The notes beneath the pieces are model-generated. The model worked only from the letters and a program-made list of their open reading frames with translations, searched no databases and had not been told where the DNA came from. DNA of 64,000 nt, taken from contig NW_024881279.1 of assembly GCF_018691265.1 (NCBI RefSeq), positions 8,585,243 through 8,649,242 of the forward strand, read 5' to 3'. Positions within the stretch are counted from its first letter, which is position 1; each line of letters starts with the position of its first letter. Shown one piece after another: positions 34,940 through 47,660 of this stretch. Source of the stretch: Tyto alba. Lineage: Eukaryota; Chordata; Aves; Strigiformes; Tytonidae. The position numbers and the translations under genes are program-made.

Positions 34940-35640
34940 AAGCAGTTGTTGCTCTCCAAGTTGATGAAACAATTAGCTGGAGATGATGCCCTGTTTCCAT
35001 TCTGCTCTTTTAATAGCAGGTGAAACCACACACGACTTTCCTCATATTGGACTCTCCAAGCCTCGTAGAGGGAAGATTTCACTGGCAAAGGGGCTCGTGT
35101 TCCTCCTGAGGGAGGAAACCAATTTACCAACAAGAATTCTTTCTGCCTATTAAAGCAATTAGTAAAAACTAGAGCAAATCCCCCCCTAAAAATGGCTCTA
35201 GCAGCCAGAAAGCAGATAATGTGACAATGTCCTCATTTCCCCATGCTGGTACAAGCTGTGCAGTATGTTGTCCACCGAGCACAGCGGTGAGAGCTGCTCT
35301 TATCCACACAAGAGCGACAGTTTTCCAGACCCATGACACCCACTATTAAGCTACAGACCGAGAATGATGAAAACCACCTCTAATGACTAGTGACTCCTTT
35401 CCACTACTTCTTCTGGAAGCAAATTGTCTTGTTTGCCTGGTTCCAAGCTGAGCTTGATGCTAAATGTGATGGAAATGTTGAGCAGCAGATGCCTCTTTAC
35501 CTTCCATGCAGTTGCATATGGATTGGTTCCTGCAGCAGTTTCTAATAAATGTTTTGATGACCCTGTTTTATCAGCCACATAGGTGATCATAAAAAGGAGA
35601 AAAAAAAAAACAACCAACCAAACAAAAACAACACAAAACC
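34940..35640. promoter_or_regulatory. Candidate conserved noncoding region
   Basis: About 700 bp of high-complexity sequence without repeats, rich in words such as AACAATTAGCTGG (near 34968), GCAGGTGAAACCACAC (E-box-like, near 35017) and AAAGCAATTAG (near 35152). It also holds a cluster of CpGs (about 35270-35365) that is unusual for the neighbourhood. This combination is what conserved enhancers or an unannotated noncoding exon might look like. The only long frames (94 and 76 codons, minus) have no recognised domain. Confidence 0.25.
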
Positions 35641-36144
35641 CAGAGGAAATAGGAAAAGGGATTAAAATTAACAGTGATCTAAATTCCCTGCATTTCAGTT
35701 AAACAACCTCATTAATACTGTCTGCAGTGCATGTACTATGTCTGTGCTCCTCTCTCTGACAGGTCCCCAAATCACATTCACTGCCGTTCATTATGTGCAA
35801 TGGAATAAAACATTTATTCAAAGTCATATTTTATTCCTGGGAAAATATCTATTTCTGCAAGCTCTAGATATCTTTTTAACTATTAGTACTTCCCTTTGTG
35901 GCCCTGGACGCCCTACCCAGAATATGAATCCTGCTGGTCTTGATGGGAACATGCCATCCTGCAGTGTGGCCCTAGTGGGACAGGCACAGTGTCTCATGGT
36001 TGCAGATAACACAGCCTGGTTTCAAAAATGTAACTGTTCTGGAGCATTCTTGGTGTTTCTTGTAATCCCTCTCCATGTTGCTGTGACAGAGACCTTGTCA
36101 GGCAGTGTAAGGAGGGCTACATTATATTTTGAAGTCCATAGAGC

Positions 36145-36167
36145 TTTTTTTTTTTTTTTTTTTTTTT
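36145..36167. repeat. T23 homopolymer
   Basis: Uninterrupted T run on the plus strand, with no recognisable retrocopy adjoining it. Confidence 0.9.
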
Positions 36168-37584
36168 AATTTAGTGAGTTTTTGGTCAGTGCTTGAATTT
36201 TAATTTAGGAATAACAATAATTAAAGTGCAGCACCCCTTTTCTGAAATGGCCACTGTCTTTCTGTAACCAGAGCACACTGGAACTTCCCCTTTTTTTCTA
36301 AGTGAGGAAGCTATGGCCAAAAGGTGCATATGATTATTTAATGGTTAGCAGAAAGCTGGACATTCTGACTCCAGCTCTTCCCTGTTTGCTTGACCAAGCT
36401 GCCTTTTAACTCCTGTTATCTTAGCACACTTAATGGCTGGGTTATCTGGGAAAATGAGCATCATCTGATTTAACCCATAAGGGGCTTGCTTCCAGCAGCC
36501 CTTTGCACCTGAAAGCCAGCCAAAACCTGAACTCTCTTGAAGATAGAACTTAGAGTTCTGAAGGCAGAAGGGAGTGCAAACACACAGGAAACTCAGGTTT
36601 TGAACTTTACAGTGAGTCCCCAGCACGCTTTTGTTATGGACACATTCAATAAATCATCTTAGCAAAGGTGCAGACTGAGGAAGATTCACTGGGGCTCAGT
36701 GACAGCTTTGCTGTTCAGAGCCTACAAATCACCCAGGGAGCTTTGTTACCCACCTGTAAGTACTATTCAGGGCTCTGTAGCATGCGATGCCTCTTGCACT
36801 ACCAGGCTAGCACAAGGAAGCTCTGCTCCACCCCTCTGTTTGCTTGTCTCTCTGCTAGAGAAAGGCATTTCGTTCCTGTGTCAATGGCTTTATGTAAAGG
36901 GAAGGTCATGAAGTCATGGCTATAACACAGTTATTTGAAAACAGGACATTCATCAAGTGGTGGGTCCAATATAGCCTAAATTTCTATGGTTTCCCTTTTG
37001 CATCTAGGACGTGGCCCCACAGTAGCCCAGCTGTCCTCCTCTTGCTTCATGTCCCGTGTGATGTGCCCACCACAGAAGAGTCAGGACATGTGACCAAGTC
37101 AGTTGCCAAAAGTGCTTAAGCAACAGCCTGCTCTCAAAATAAGCAAGAGCAGAGTTTGGCTCTGGCTCATCACAAAACCTATGAGAATGTTATAAGCATC
37201 GAGACTCTGAACCCTGCAACAAATTTGGCTGAAAATGGCCAATGCATTTAGGAGTTATTAGGAGGGATAGTCTGTATGCTCTGTTAAGCCTTGTTTCCTG
37301 ATGAATCCAGGCTAAAATATTGCTCAGACCTCTTAAGGCAGTTATGCCCAAGTGCACACACTACTTTAAATCAGGAAGCATGAAAGCAAATTAAGGTTTT
37401 AAATCACCATAGGTCAATTACTAAGTGGCCACTGCAACCTGTTATCTTTGGTGAACTACTGTGCATGCATGAACATCTAAATCAGTGCTGTTTAACCCAG
37501 AGCTCTCAAAACAGGACTTATTCAGTGCTGCTGAATCTCACCACACTGCAATCATCTTGCTTTCAAATTGCTGTAGGAACAATT

Positions 37585-37598
37585 AAAAAAAAAAAAAA
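37585..37598. repeat. A14 homopolymer
   Basis: Uninterrupted A run followed by a short TCTCTCTCT stretch. Confidence 0.85.
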
Positions 37599-40500
37599 TC
37601 TCTCTCTGTGAGAAAGGTTCAAGTGTTCTTGTAGCTCTTAACCATCCTCAGTCACCCAAGTAGTAGACTCAACCTGACTCAACTTTCTTTTAAGTATTCA
37701 ACAAGGTGCTTCAATTCTTAGGATACTCTGTGTACTTTAACTCTTCCAGCATCTGTAATTCAGAATATCTTCAAAATATCTTTGTTACCTTTCATCCCAG
37801 CTGTTTTCATAGCAGAGATTATTTCTTCCTTTCTTTAAAACCAGCTATTACGGGTCTGAACTGGGGTACTAGCCTAATTGTGTCTACCTAGACTAGAGTT
37901 ACAATGAAGTCAGAGTAGAAGTGTGATTATTTATAATTTGTTTATGAAGCAGTTGAATTTCACAAGGCAGATGGGACCTTAAATTTCTGTTTTCATAGCC
38001 CCAGATAGGAGAGTATGGCTTTGGGCTTTTCTGATCTACAGTGGAACATTGTTCCTATAACTAGAAATGTCTCAGTTTACTTCCAAAAGGGAAGAATCCA
38101 TCCAAAATTAATATTGTGAGCAGTAAAATAGCTAACTTTTGGGAAGAAGATAGTACATGATATAAAAAACATGACCCCACAAACACAATTTTCCCCTATA
38201 GGCTGATAATGACTCATTTCAGTATCTAAAACATAATTGAATTGCTCCTTGCAGCAATTAGAGTCTGTTGATGTGCAACTACTTAATTGTGTTTTGATGC
38301 TGTGAACTCTCTACGGCAAGCTGAAAACACCATTTTGATGGTGAAATTAGTTGGACTTTGCTGATTGTTTTTTCCTAAACTCCATCCTGGACCAGAATTC
38401 ACAGAGATGGGAAAGTGGTGGGGATTTGGGGGACTATGGGTCTGGGTTTTTCTCAACTGGCTGAAGTGGTCATTGCCCTGGTAGCTTGTTAAACCTTTAC
38501 CAGCTCATGGTGTTGAACTGTGGCTGCTCCCTGTCAATGTCATTCAAGGTGAGGATGGTTAGCAAAGAGGTCTGGGTTAGACTGCTTGTGCTAATCCACT
38601 TGTGTCTGAAGGAGATTAGGGAGAAATCACATGCACAGTTTTTGTGCATTTTAAGGCATCTTAAGAAAAGGGGAAGTGATATATATCTGGGCAGAAGGTA
38701 CCATCTGAAAATGGCCTGGGCTCACTTTCTGGCTCAAAGCAAATAGAATGGCTAGAAAAGAAATAGAAATATTATATTCCGTCCACCCCTAACGGCCAAA
38801 CGGATATGGACCCTCAATAATGCTCACTCCCCATGGAAGCTGGTGCTTGTGTCTGTCTTGGATGTCTTAAGCAAAAGCACAAGCCCTAACAGGGCCAGAT
38901 GTTACAATAAGAAGAACAGGATTCACCTTGTTAGAGTGGCCTGGAGTTACCTCTCCAGTCCAGACAAATTTCTGTTTAATGATGTTTTCTTATGTGCTCA
39001 TCCCAAGAGAGAAGAGAAGAAAAAAGGTTGGTTGTTTCTCTGCTAAGGGGATTCTCAGTGATAATCAGAGTGACTGCCGGATGGTGTGAGGTACCCAGGG
39101 AAAGAAATCTGTGCCCAGGAACATCAGGATTCCTTGTTAAGGGATTGTGTAGGGAAAAGCCAGCACATCTCTTTGCTTCTCTGGCTGCCTGCCACATTTC
39201 AAAGCACAAGCCAGCTCTGTCTGGGCAGCTGGATCTGCTTGAGGACTCTGCCAATGACAAGGCAGCCAGCTTGTGAGAGTGAGAGGTGGTCAAGCTGTCA
39301 GAAACCATTTCTTATTTAGAGCGATTATGAAGGAGATACAAATGCAGAACCAGCTCCTTCACTCTGGCCAACACCAGCATCCTGGGCAAAGAGGCATCTC
39401 TACCTGCCCATCAGCCTTTGTGAGTTGATATGGACAAGTGGATCCAGAGCTTTGATCCTGGAATCTGGTGTTTTAGAAAGGTTTCAATTTTTTATTATAT
39501 TTTATCTAGCATGCCTTCACTTCAGAGCTGCAAAACTATCATTTTACCTCAAGTCCTATTGTTAGCCAGCTGCAGTAGTCACAGGCAGCAGATATGTTAG
39601 CACAGTCAACCTGTGGTGTCCCAGTTGAGTTCATTATAAAACCATCAAATGATTTGGTTCAGCTGCTGAAACATCTCAGAGGACAAGCTGTGCCCTCCAA
39701 ACCAGCCGATTTGGAGCTAGATCAGAGTGTCTTCAAAGCCCAGAGAGAGTTCAAATCCAGGGCTGCTTTCAGGCCTGAATGATTCACGGCAGGATCTAGG
39801 ATGTGTCTTTGAAACTTCTGCCATGAACAAAGATGAGTCAACCTGGTCATTTTTGCAGCCAGTCTCATGTCCAAGTCATTAATTAGTACACAGTGTTAGT
39901 AAAATACTGAGTTTCATATTTGATGCTATGTCAATATTTTTGCAATAATTGTTTTGTTGTGGTCAAAAAAAAAATGTAATTCTAGTCAAAATGGGAAGAC
40001 TTATCTGGTCTTGGCTGATAAGCATCAATAAGTGGATTTGGAGAATTGAGTGAAGTTAGGAATTTCTACTGTCTGGTAACTTCATATTCATTAGGAAAAT
40101 GTAACAGGAGTTTCAGTCATTCTGCTTTGCGCTTGGAAAATGTTTAGCTCAGCTTGAGACAGTGTGGGAACAGTCACAAATGCCAGAAAATGTGCCTGTG
40201 ATGCCACCAGGGAGAGACTGGTTTCAGGGATGAACATAAGTGCCGGGAGGCAGATGAGCCCATAAAACACCTCAAAGGAAGGGAGAGAGAGATATCCTTC
40301 TCCCTTGTAATGGGTAAAAAGAGGAAGATGACAGTCCAGCTGGGTCTAACACAAGACAAATGGGTATGTTTGAAGGATGTGTTTTGGGGAACCTAAGAGG
40401 TGTCGGGTGCTGTTTTAAGCTGTGGGAGCTGCCTTCCCACCATGGCAGGACTGTTAGTGGTGGCTGCAGCCAAGGGCACACAGGAGGGATCTGGGTTCTC

Positions 40501-41315
40501 TGGGGTTGTTGGACATCAGGGAGCGTCGGGTGCTCCCTGCGTGCACAGATTGACTGGCACGTTCCCTGGGAGGGGTGTTACATGTCATCATGTGTGTTGT
40601 GCTTCAGCCGGGGCTGACAGTGCCTGATGGGCGGTGTCACGGGTTGTGTTTCTCCTCTGGCTGTGTAAATCCAGTTTCTGAATGAATTGCTATCTGAAGG
40701 TATTTCCACACAACCAAATGGACCAATAAACTACTCATATTTTCTGCAAAATAAGAAAAAAAAAAATGCATCATTGAAGAGAATAGGTATTTCCCATAAA
40801 AGTATTTTGTTTTCCTCACTGTGCTCTAGAGATCAATAATGCACTGTGTCTGAGCATGGGAAGCAGCTGAGCACTCTCTCTCCATCCTGATTTGAATGAA
40901 AAGAAAAGGAAAAGAAGAAAAATAAAAACAAAAACAAAACCTCCAAATGTCATGGGGTTTTTTTGCTTTCCTCACTTACTTAAAAAAATCCCAACCGAAC
41001 CCCCAAAACACCAAAGTAATTTATTTTGGCAAATGTACCAATTTACCATTTGGGAATGAAAATCTGAAATGGCTTGGTTTTAAAGTAGTAAAGTAAGTTC
41101 AACTGGCATTTAATGAATTTTCTTTAGCTGAAGCTATTTCTGTCACACCTCTGGAGAGCCTCTGCTCCTGCACCAGTGGAAACTGGGAGCAGGGTTAGAA
41201 ATAAACTATTTACCTTCATAAAAATAGTTACTCCAGATTCACCTGATCTAATTCTAGGCCTTTGTATCTTTTGGCTCTGTTTCTCATGGTAAGTATGCCA
41301 CTGGTGGAATTGGAC

Positions 41316-41359
41316 AAAAAAAAAAAAAAAAAAAAAAAAGAGGAATTTTTTTTTTTTTT
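41316..41359. repeat. A24 and T14 tracts as an inverted pair
   Basis: A24 (41316-41339) and T14 (41346-41359) are separated by only six bases. The two tracts are complementary and could fold into a 14-bp A-T hairpin. Homopolymer expansion on each side is the simplest origin. The minus-strand frame across it (85 codons) is an artefact. Confidence 0.85.
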
Positions 41360-41562
41360 GCAGTATGAATGTGTGTTTCAATTAGTGTGTTTCAAAATGT
41401 CGTCCCTTTCCTTTAAAGGAGCCAAACTTTGTTTCTGATAAGACTGGAAAGAAAGATCGTGCTTTGCCTCAGGAATCTGTGTTGGTTGATGGTCAATTTT
41501 CAAACTGCTAGTGAACCACATGCTGGGGTGTTCACAGAGTACTGAGAGCTATTCATCAGCTC

Positions 41563-41645
41563 AGATAGGGAAACTGAGGCACGGATGGGCTTCCCTTACT
41601 CAAAGTTTGGTGGCAGAACTGGCAGTGTGACCTGATTCCCTTTGG
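41563..41645 (-). mobile_element. MIR/CORE-SINE-like fossil
   Basis: The plus strand 'agggaaactgaggcacgga' followed by 'cttactcaaagt' and 'tggcagaactgg', then 'acctgattccc', follows the antisense order of the MIR SINE ('ggaaactgaggcacagag', 'acttgcccaaggt', 'tggcagagctgg', 'gaacccagg'). Four blocks in the correct order over about 80 bp make this the best MIR-like match in the window. Inserted on the minus strand. Confidence 0.6.
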
Positions 41646-41787
41646 TATGGCTCCCTGTCTACTGGACCCCTAGGCTTTTCCTTTTTCAGTGAGCACAGAG
41701 ACCAGATACTACCTTTTACATGTGCTGCTGAGGCAAGTGTGAGCGTAGGGTCCAAAATCTCTAGAACTGGTAATCAGGCCAAGAATT

Positions 41788-41820
41788 AAAAAAAAAAAAA
41801 AAAAGAAAAAGAAAAGAAAT
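41788..41820. repeat. A17 plus GA-rich tract
   Basis: A17 is followed by GAAAAAGAAAAGAAAT. Low-complexity purine run. Confidence 0.85.
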
Positions 41821-42094
41821 AAAGCTTCTGGGGAAGCAGAAATGACAGCTGAGCAAGGTTCAACAAGTCTGACTTGTATCTCTGAGTCTTGCCTATAGCA
41901 TCCCAGTCCTCGCCTAAGTGTGCAGGTTTGGGCAGGAGGACCCCATTACAGTGGTGGGACACTGATTCCTTTTGCATTGCTGAATCCCTCATGGCATGGG
42001 TTAATTGAATGGACATATTTCATTAAACAAAGGCTTCACCATCTGTTCAGTCCTAATTACAAATGCAGAAAATAACATATTTCTCAATTACAAT

Positions 42095-42123
42095 GGGGGG
42101 GGGGGGGAGGGGGAAGGAGGGGA
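42095..42123 (+). repeat. G-rich tract, G-quadruplex candidate
   Basis: Thirteen G (42095-42107), then A, five G, AA, GG, A and four G. There are enough closely spaced G runs of three or more to satisfy the usual quadruplex pattern on the plus strand. Confidence 0.8.
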
Positions 42124-42871
42124 GATATCAATGGTTTCAAATCCTGTAGAGTTTTTCTGTAAGACAGCATCACAGCTGGGAAGTTTAGTTCCCTTTTTGT
42201 GCCCAGTCTCCCAGACTACTCATTTGCTTCCCTGAAACAGCAGTTTGGCTGGGCTAAGAGATAAGAACTTCTGCAGAGAGTTGTCCCTGGGTGGTGGAAG
42301 GGGATGGGAGGGCAGTTTGCTCTGCTCGTGCCTGGGACCAAGGCAATGGGGAAAGAGCTCTCTATAAGCTGTTATATTGTCATACCTTCCTGGTGATGGA
42401 AATCCCACAGTGATGCTATGCTGAGTCCTCATCTCTTCCTGAGAGAAAACCTCTTCCAAGCTGAACTGAGGTACTGAGTAAAAGACCTCTTAGCTTTTTA
42501 TTGAAAATAATGGTGGTACGCAGACAGGCAAAAGTTGTCCTCTGAGAGCCAGTGGTGTAAACCACTGTTTCTGGTCGTGTCCTGCATGTCTGGCTAGGAG
42601 TGTGTTTAGTTACTGTTCCATCCACTTGGTTGAGGTGTTGGGAATCAGCAGCTATCAGCTGGGAGAGGCAAGAGGTGGATGCAGAAGCAAATGCCTGATG
42701 TTGTCCTAGGAGATGATTTCCAAATCAGGAAGCAGGTTTGTTCTGACCTTTAGGAGGCAGAGCTGATTTGTTTTGTTGCTGTGCTGTGTTTTTTCTTTCT
42801 GTTCCCATTAATCATTTTCTTTCAAATGAAACCTGCAAGCATGCAGTGTGCAGAACTCATTTCATCAAGCT

Positions 42872-42890
42872 TGTGTGTGTGTTTGTGTGT
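42872..42890. repeat. (GT)n microsatellite
   Basis: A short GT array with one TTT interruption. Confidence 0.8.
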
Positions 42891-45800
42891 CTTTACAAAA
42901 ATACCGCAGCCAATTCTGTTAAATTATTAGTCCTGTATTTCTCAAATTTACTGTCACCCTCAGGTAAAATTGCTGCTGCAACTAAATAAAACCTCTGGAA
43001 ATGAATTCTAGCTCCTGACAACCCTTAAGCCCCTGAGGCATTTAAATTCTGGATTTAGCAGCAGGATTATTACTTCAGTGCAGCAGTTAACCATGTCTTT
43101 AAGCAGAGTTGCCTGTAATAGTCAGTCCTGATTCCAAAACTCTTTTACAATAGACTCTTTTGTTATGTATTTCTAATGTAAGTCGTGGGATCAAGCATCC
43201 CACACTGCTTAGAAGACCCACTTTAAAGTTGCAGCCTGAATTACTTTACATGTGGCTCCTGCTGCACTGTGTATGTACCTAATTTTCTAACTAGGGCTTT
43301 TTTGGCAAAAATTTCAATGCATTTTTCTGTTTGTTTGCTGGTGTTGCTTTCCTAATGGCAGTAGCACTGCAGGGGACTTCATTTTGCTCTCGTTGCTTTT
43401 TAATGGTTTCAAACCATCTTTATTGTTGAAGCCAGCTTGCCCATCTGCACTGGTTCAGGAGATGTTAATGGGGCCTTGCATGGCTCAGCTGCTGTGGCCA
43501 TGGAGCCAACAGTGCACTGGGGATGGCAGGAGAAGCTGAGGGGGACTGGTGGGTCAGGTCCTGTTCCCAGATACCAGCAAACAGGGTTGTGCATGGTGTT
43601 GTGCCTGGGGAAGGAGATCCAAGCTTGGGGAACCAGGGGCAGTACAGTTAGACAGAAAGTGCTGTGCTGATTTACCACTGGAGATAAATATGTTGTAGGG
43701 CAAATGGTGGAAAGACTTATTGATTATATCCAAAACCTTGGCAGGCAATTCTGGGATCTGATGTTTAGCAGGTCACTAATCGAAAGACAGAAGACAAATT
43801 TATTTTGTAGTGTCTCTAAAGAAGATCTTAACTACACGTTAGTCTTAGTCCTGATTAAATACCCTGTGTGAATACTGATGAATTAATGAAACTTGAACTC
43901 TGACTGAGCTTCTGGCCAGCTTCTAGTGATCCCACCATCAGATAGGGCTACTCATGAAGTCTGAGCAGTTCAAATATTCAAAGGTCAGGATGATCCCTTT
44001 CCCTCTCCCACCCACATCTGAGCTTTCACAGATTTGAAAACACCATCAGCCTTTGGAAGAAGGAAAAACAAGTCTGACTATCCAGAGCCAGTTGCATCAG
44101 TAAAGAGCCCAAACAGATTTCTCTTGTTTGCTATTTGTGCCTAGCTCCTGATCAGTGCAGCTGCAAGACATTTGTAAACAGACCTAAAATATATCTGAGC
44201 TAATTGCTGACAACTCTGCTTAAGGACCAAATCCTGAAGCAGATCAAGGTGATGATGGTCCCCAAGCTTTTTAGAAGATGCCTGTTTCTTAGCTCACAGT
44301 CTATCCTGGTCAAGTCCCTAATAGAGAATCCATAATTCAGATACTTAGCAGTGAGACACTGAATTACTAAGTCCTGTGGGACTTTTGTTAGCTCCCATCT
44401 TGTTCCTCACCCAGATTTTCAGAGCAGACGATGCAGAGGCAGGCAGTATAGAGGGGTGTTAGGATGAGGGATGGGGCCAGTCCTTGTTCAGCTAGAGTTA
44501 GGAGCAGGGACTTTGCCTCAGCCCCAGTAACACTGCCAGCTCAGTGGGCAGCTGCAGCACCAGCCATGTCTGAGTTGGGGGTGGCAGAGCCCTCCGACCA
44601 GCACTGGGTGGAGGCAGGTAACGTCAGAGGTGAGCAGGGGACTGGAGCGCTGCCTCTGCTTCATGTGCCCTGGCACTCAGGAAAGGTTTATGAGCTGGAG
44701 ACCAGGGCTGCAGGGAGAGTGAGCCAGGATTCAGTATGGTGTCCAGGCTAATTATGCCTGGGGATCCTGTGCTGAGTAAGACCGCAGCACTGAGTCCATG
44801 CACACAGATGTCTCTACCACTCACTCCACTGAGCCGCGTAATGGAGAGCTGACTGTTTGTGACAATTTAGGGCAGTGCTCCGGCTGGAAGGTCAGTATAG
44901 ATTAGATGGCATGATGAGAATAGTGAGGACATAACTGATGGGCTTAGTATTTTCTAGCTAGGAATAAACAAATTCCTAGGCATCACAAATTTACAGTGAG
45001 TGAAAAGCACTCAGCCCTCTCCTCAGTGTGTTTGTGTATCCACTGATAGGCACTAATACAATAGTAGAGACCAGCCAAAACAGCTTTTACAAAGCTTATA
45101 CACAGAGCGATGCTCAGGCACACTTCTCTGCTTTCAGGCACATCTGGGCTCTAGGGCAAAATGTGTGCCTGCCTTAGGAGAAGATACATCCTGCTGTGGA
45201 AGGCATACACCGTGTGCTTCAGCTGGAAGACTAAAAAACAGGGTCCTGTTAATGTCCAGTGGCCTCACAGAGCCAAAACAGTCTTGTCAACTGTGGGCAA
45301 TTCAGTCCTGTCCCTAGTACAGCACTGAGCACATCTGCCTTCCAGGTCTGGAAAATGCTTCTGGGTGCCAATGTTGAAACATCGTTTCCTGCTACTCAGA
45401 TTTTAGACATGGACATTTGACCAGCTTCTATGGAGAGCACATAGCAGGATGCAAAGAAAATCTGTCACAGCGTCAGGCCATGCTGCCCAGGAGGAGTGAA
45501 GGAAACCCTGGCACGTAGGACCTTTGTGGTTGTTGGACAAAAGCTGGGCACAGCTGGCATTGTGCTCTGAGATGGGTTCAGAGTTTGCTGCTGCAGATCT
45601 GAGCTGCGATTACATTGCAGAGCTGAAAGTAATGGCTAATTAATCTGCTGAGTGATGGAGACAGGGGACAAACCTGCCCCTCCTGGGCCTGATTCCAGCC
45701 ACAAGCACTACAAGGCCCTGCTCTTTGCAAATCAAAAATTGCATGAACATTTAGTGTCACACTAAATCCCTGCTCAGGACTGAAAAGCTGTGAGCTGCTT

Positions 45801-45960
45801 TCTCCTCCTCTTCCCGTGAGGTTAAACATAGAAAGGGGGTACCCTTTCCCCTCCCATTTTTCTTTCCCTATTCCCAAGCTTAAAATTCAGGTAGCTGCTA
45901 CAGAGGCAGTGAAAAAAATAGTTCTTATGGTTGTATTCCTTCCTAGAGAAGTAAATTTTG

Positions 45961-45994
45961 TGTGTATGCATGTATGTGCACATACACACACACA
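45961..45994. repeat. TG/CA repeat containing a 16-bp palindrome
   Basis: A TGTGTATGCA stretch runs into TGTATGTGCACATACA (45971-45986), which is a perfect 16-bp palindrome, then into a CA repeat. The symmetry arises where a TG-type array flips to a CA-type array. Confidence 0.8.
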
Positions 45995-47660
45995 AAAATG
46001 ATGCATTTTAATTATCCTCATAAATGATGAAGAACGTGCATCTGGGCATGACTCTGAGCCAGAAAAAACTCATTCATTTGCTCACCACTGCTTTATCCCT
46101 TCTGACCTTAATTTGAATCCCTCCAAGCTGGATGGTTGCATCTGTCAAGGCGGCTGTACCTTAACCTGCTGGGACCAAAAGCCTGACGCAGAGAAACTCT
46201 ATGCCATCCATCTCTTGCCTGTGGCCTCGCGTTACCCAATGTTCTCCCAATTCCTCCCGTATTTCCCCCACCCTCCCTTGCTTTATGCATTCAATCTGCA
46301 TTTGTCCTGATTACTTTAAGCAGGGGCTGAGCACATGCAGCCCCATCCTCTGCCCCTGATGGTGCAGCAGAGCCGCGTTCTCAGCTGCTGGGGGAAGGAC
46401 TGGCTTCTGGGGCCGTTGTGGTAGGCAGGGAGGCTGTGCAGCAAAATGAGAAGAGTCCCATTAATTCCACCACCATCATTTCCCTGCCATGCAGTGTGGT
46501 TGATGAGCTTGTCAGCCATCAAATGATGGCAAGACAGGTCAGTTATTTCTAACAATGGCCAAGGAGCTTGATCTAAGTAGCATGACCATGCTATTGTAGA
46601 GTACCTCTGCTCTGACTCAGTCTGTTCCTATGCATAGCTTTGCTGCAAAACTTTTCCATCCTGGAACCTGTTTCCTGCAGATCTTCCCAGCCTAATCTGC
46701 AAAATGATTCCCCCTTTCAGTCAGTGTCATTTCAGCAGTTAGTCACAGTCTGAGGCACTGCAGGCTGTTTTTCTTTAGGTGGAAAGAAAAGGAGGGAAAG
46801 GGATTGGGGGAGGAAGTGGTGGTGGTGTGTGTGTGCTGTCTGTCTGTAAGGTGTGAGCAGAGGGTTAATTCCTGAACCCCATTTCTAAGGGTTGTCTACA
46901 CAGGTTTTTTTCATAAATAGCTCCAAGCAAGTGCTCCTAGTGCTTGAAGGCAACTGGAGACCCTAGAATTGTATTGGGGTGATCATTAGCCTGGGTTTAC
47001 AGAGGCTTGATGCCATGTGGGGTTGACTGTACTGATACCCCAGCAACATCACCATATCATATGCCTGTGATATCCACATAGACCTTACACCCTGCTCTGT
47101 GTTTGCCCTCACAGTCTGATCTCTTCAGCCTCGCCTAAGCTCTGTGCTTTTCTGCATCTGTTCTTCCCTTGTCTCCCTCTTTCCTTGCTCTCCTGTAACT
47201 CTTTCCAGAGCAGGGCTATGGTTAACATCTCCTCGGTGATGAGGAGGGAGAAGAGATGAATGTTGTGTCCCAGCCCTCCCTGATCTGCAGAGTTGATTTT
47301 CATTCTTGGCTGATAATAATGAGAAGGCCCCAAATTAGGGTATGTCCCCACCTGATGGAAGACAATCCTGGGGTTTAGAACAACCCACCCTAAGAAGAGA
47401 TTCTCTGAAGTCCCATGCAGCTTTCCAGGTGGCCATGGTTTACCTTTTCTGCAGCCTGGTGCTGCCATGAGGATAATACCTTGCAGCATCCTCACTCCTT
47501 CCCTGTAGCGCTTGCTGCAAAGCCCCAGCAGGGGTGGCTTTCTCAGACTAGATGGACCCTCTCATTCTTCTGGCTCTTTCCAAGCAGCACATCAGTGCCG
47601 ACCTTGCCATACTGCATCAGAACAAAAAAGTGACAGCTCTTTTCATTCCCTTATTATTTA
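45995..47660. other. Non-coding unique sequence
   Basis: No gene recognised. It contains a GGT/GT-rich run at about 46816-46845. The 128-codon minus frame at 47109-47495 has no recognisable domain. Confidence 0.6.

Larger units (their letters stand above)
35641..41315. other. Non-coding sequence with homopolymers
   Basis: No gene recognised. It contains T23 at 36145-36167 and A14 at 37585-37598. The 143-codon plus frame at 35738-36169 runs into the T23 tract, so its phenylalanine tail is an artefact. The opposite-strand frames at 38976-39319 are shadows of one another. 40.36-40.65 kb is GC-richer. 40897-40940 is purine/A-rich. Confidence 0.6.
41646..45970. other. Non-coding sequence with simple repeats
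   Basis: No gene recognised. It contains A17 (41788-41804) followed by GA-rich sequence, a G13-led G-rich tract (42095-42123) and a (GT)n tract (42872-42890). 43.43-43.66 kb and 44.46-44.75 kb are GC-richer, with open frames of 77-95 codons on either strand, none recognised. Confidence 0.6.

Noticed and set aside
35738..36169. 143-codon plus-strand frame
   Set aside because: It terminates through the T23 homopolymer, giving a polyphenylalanine tail, and has no recognised domain.
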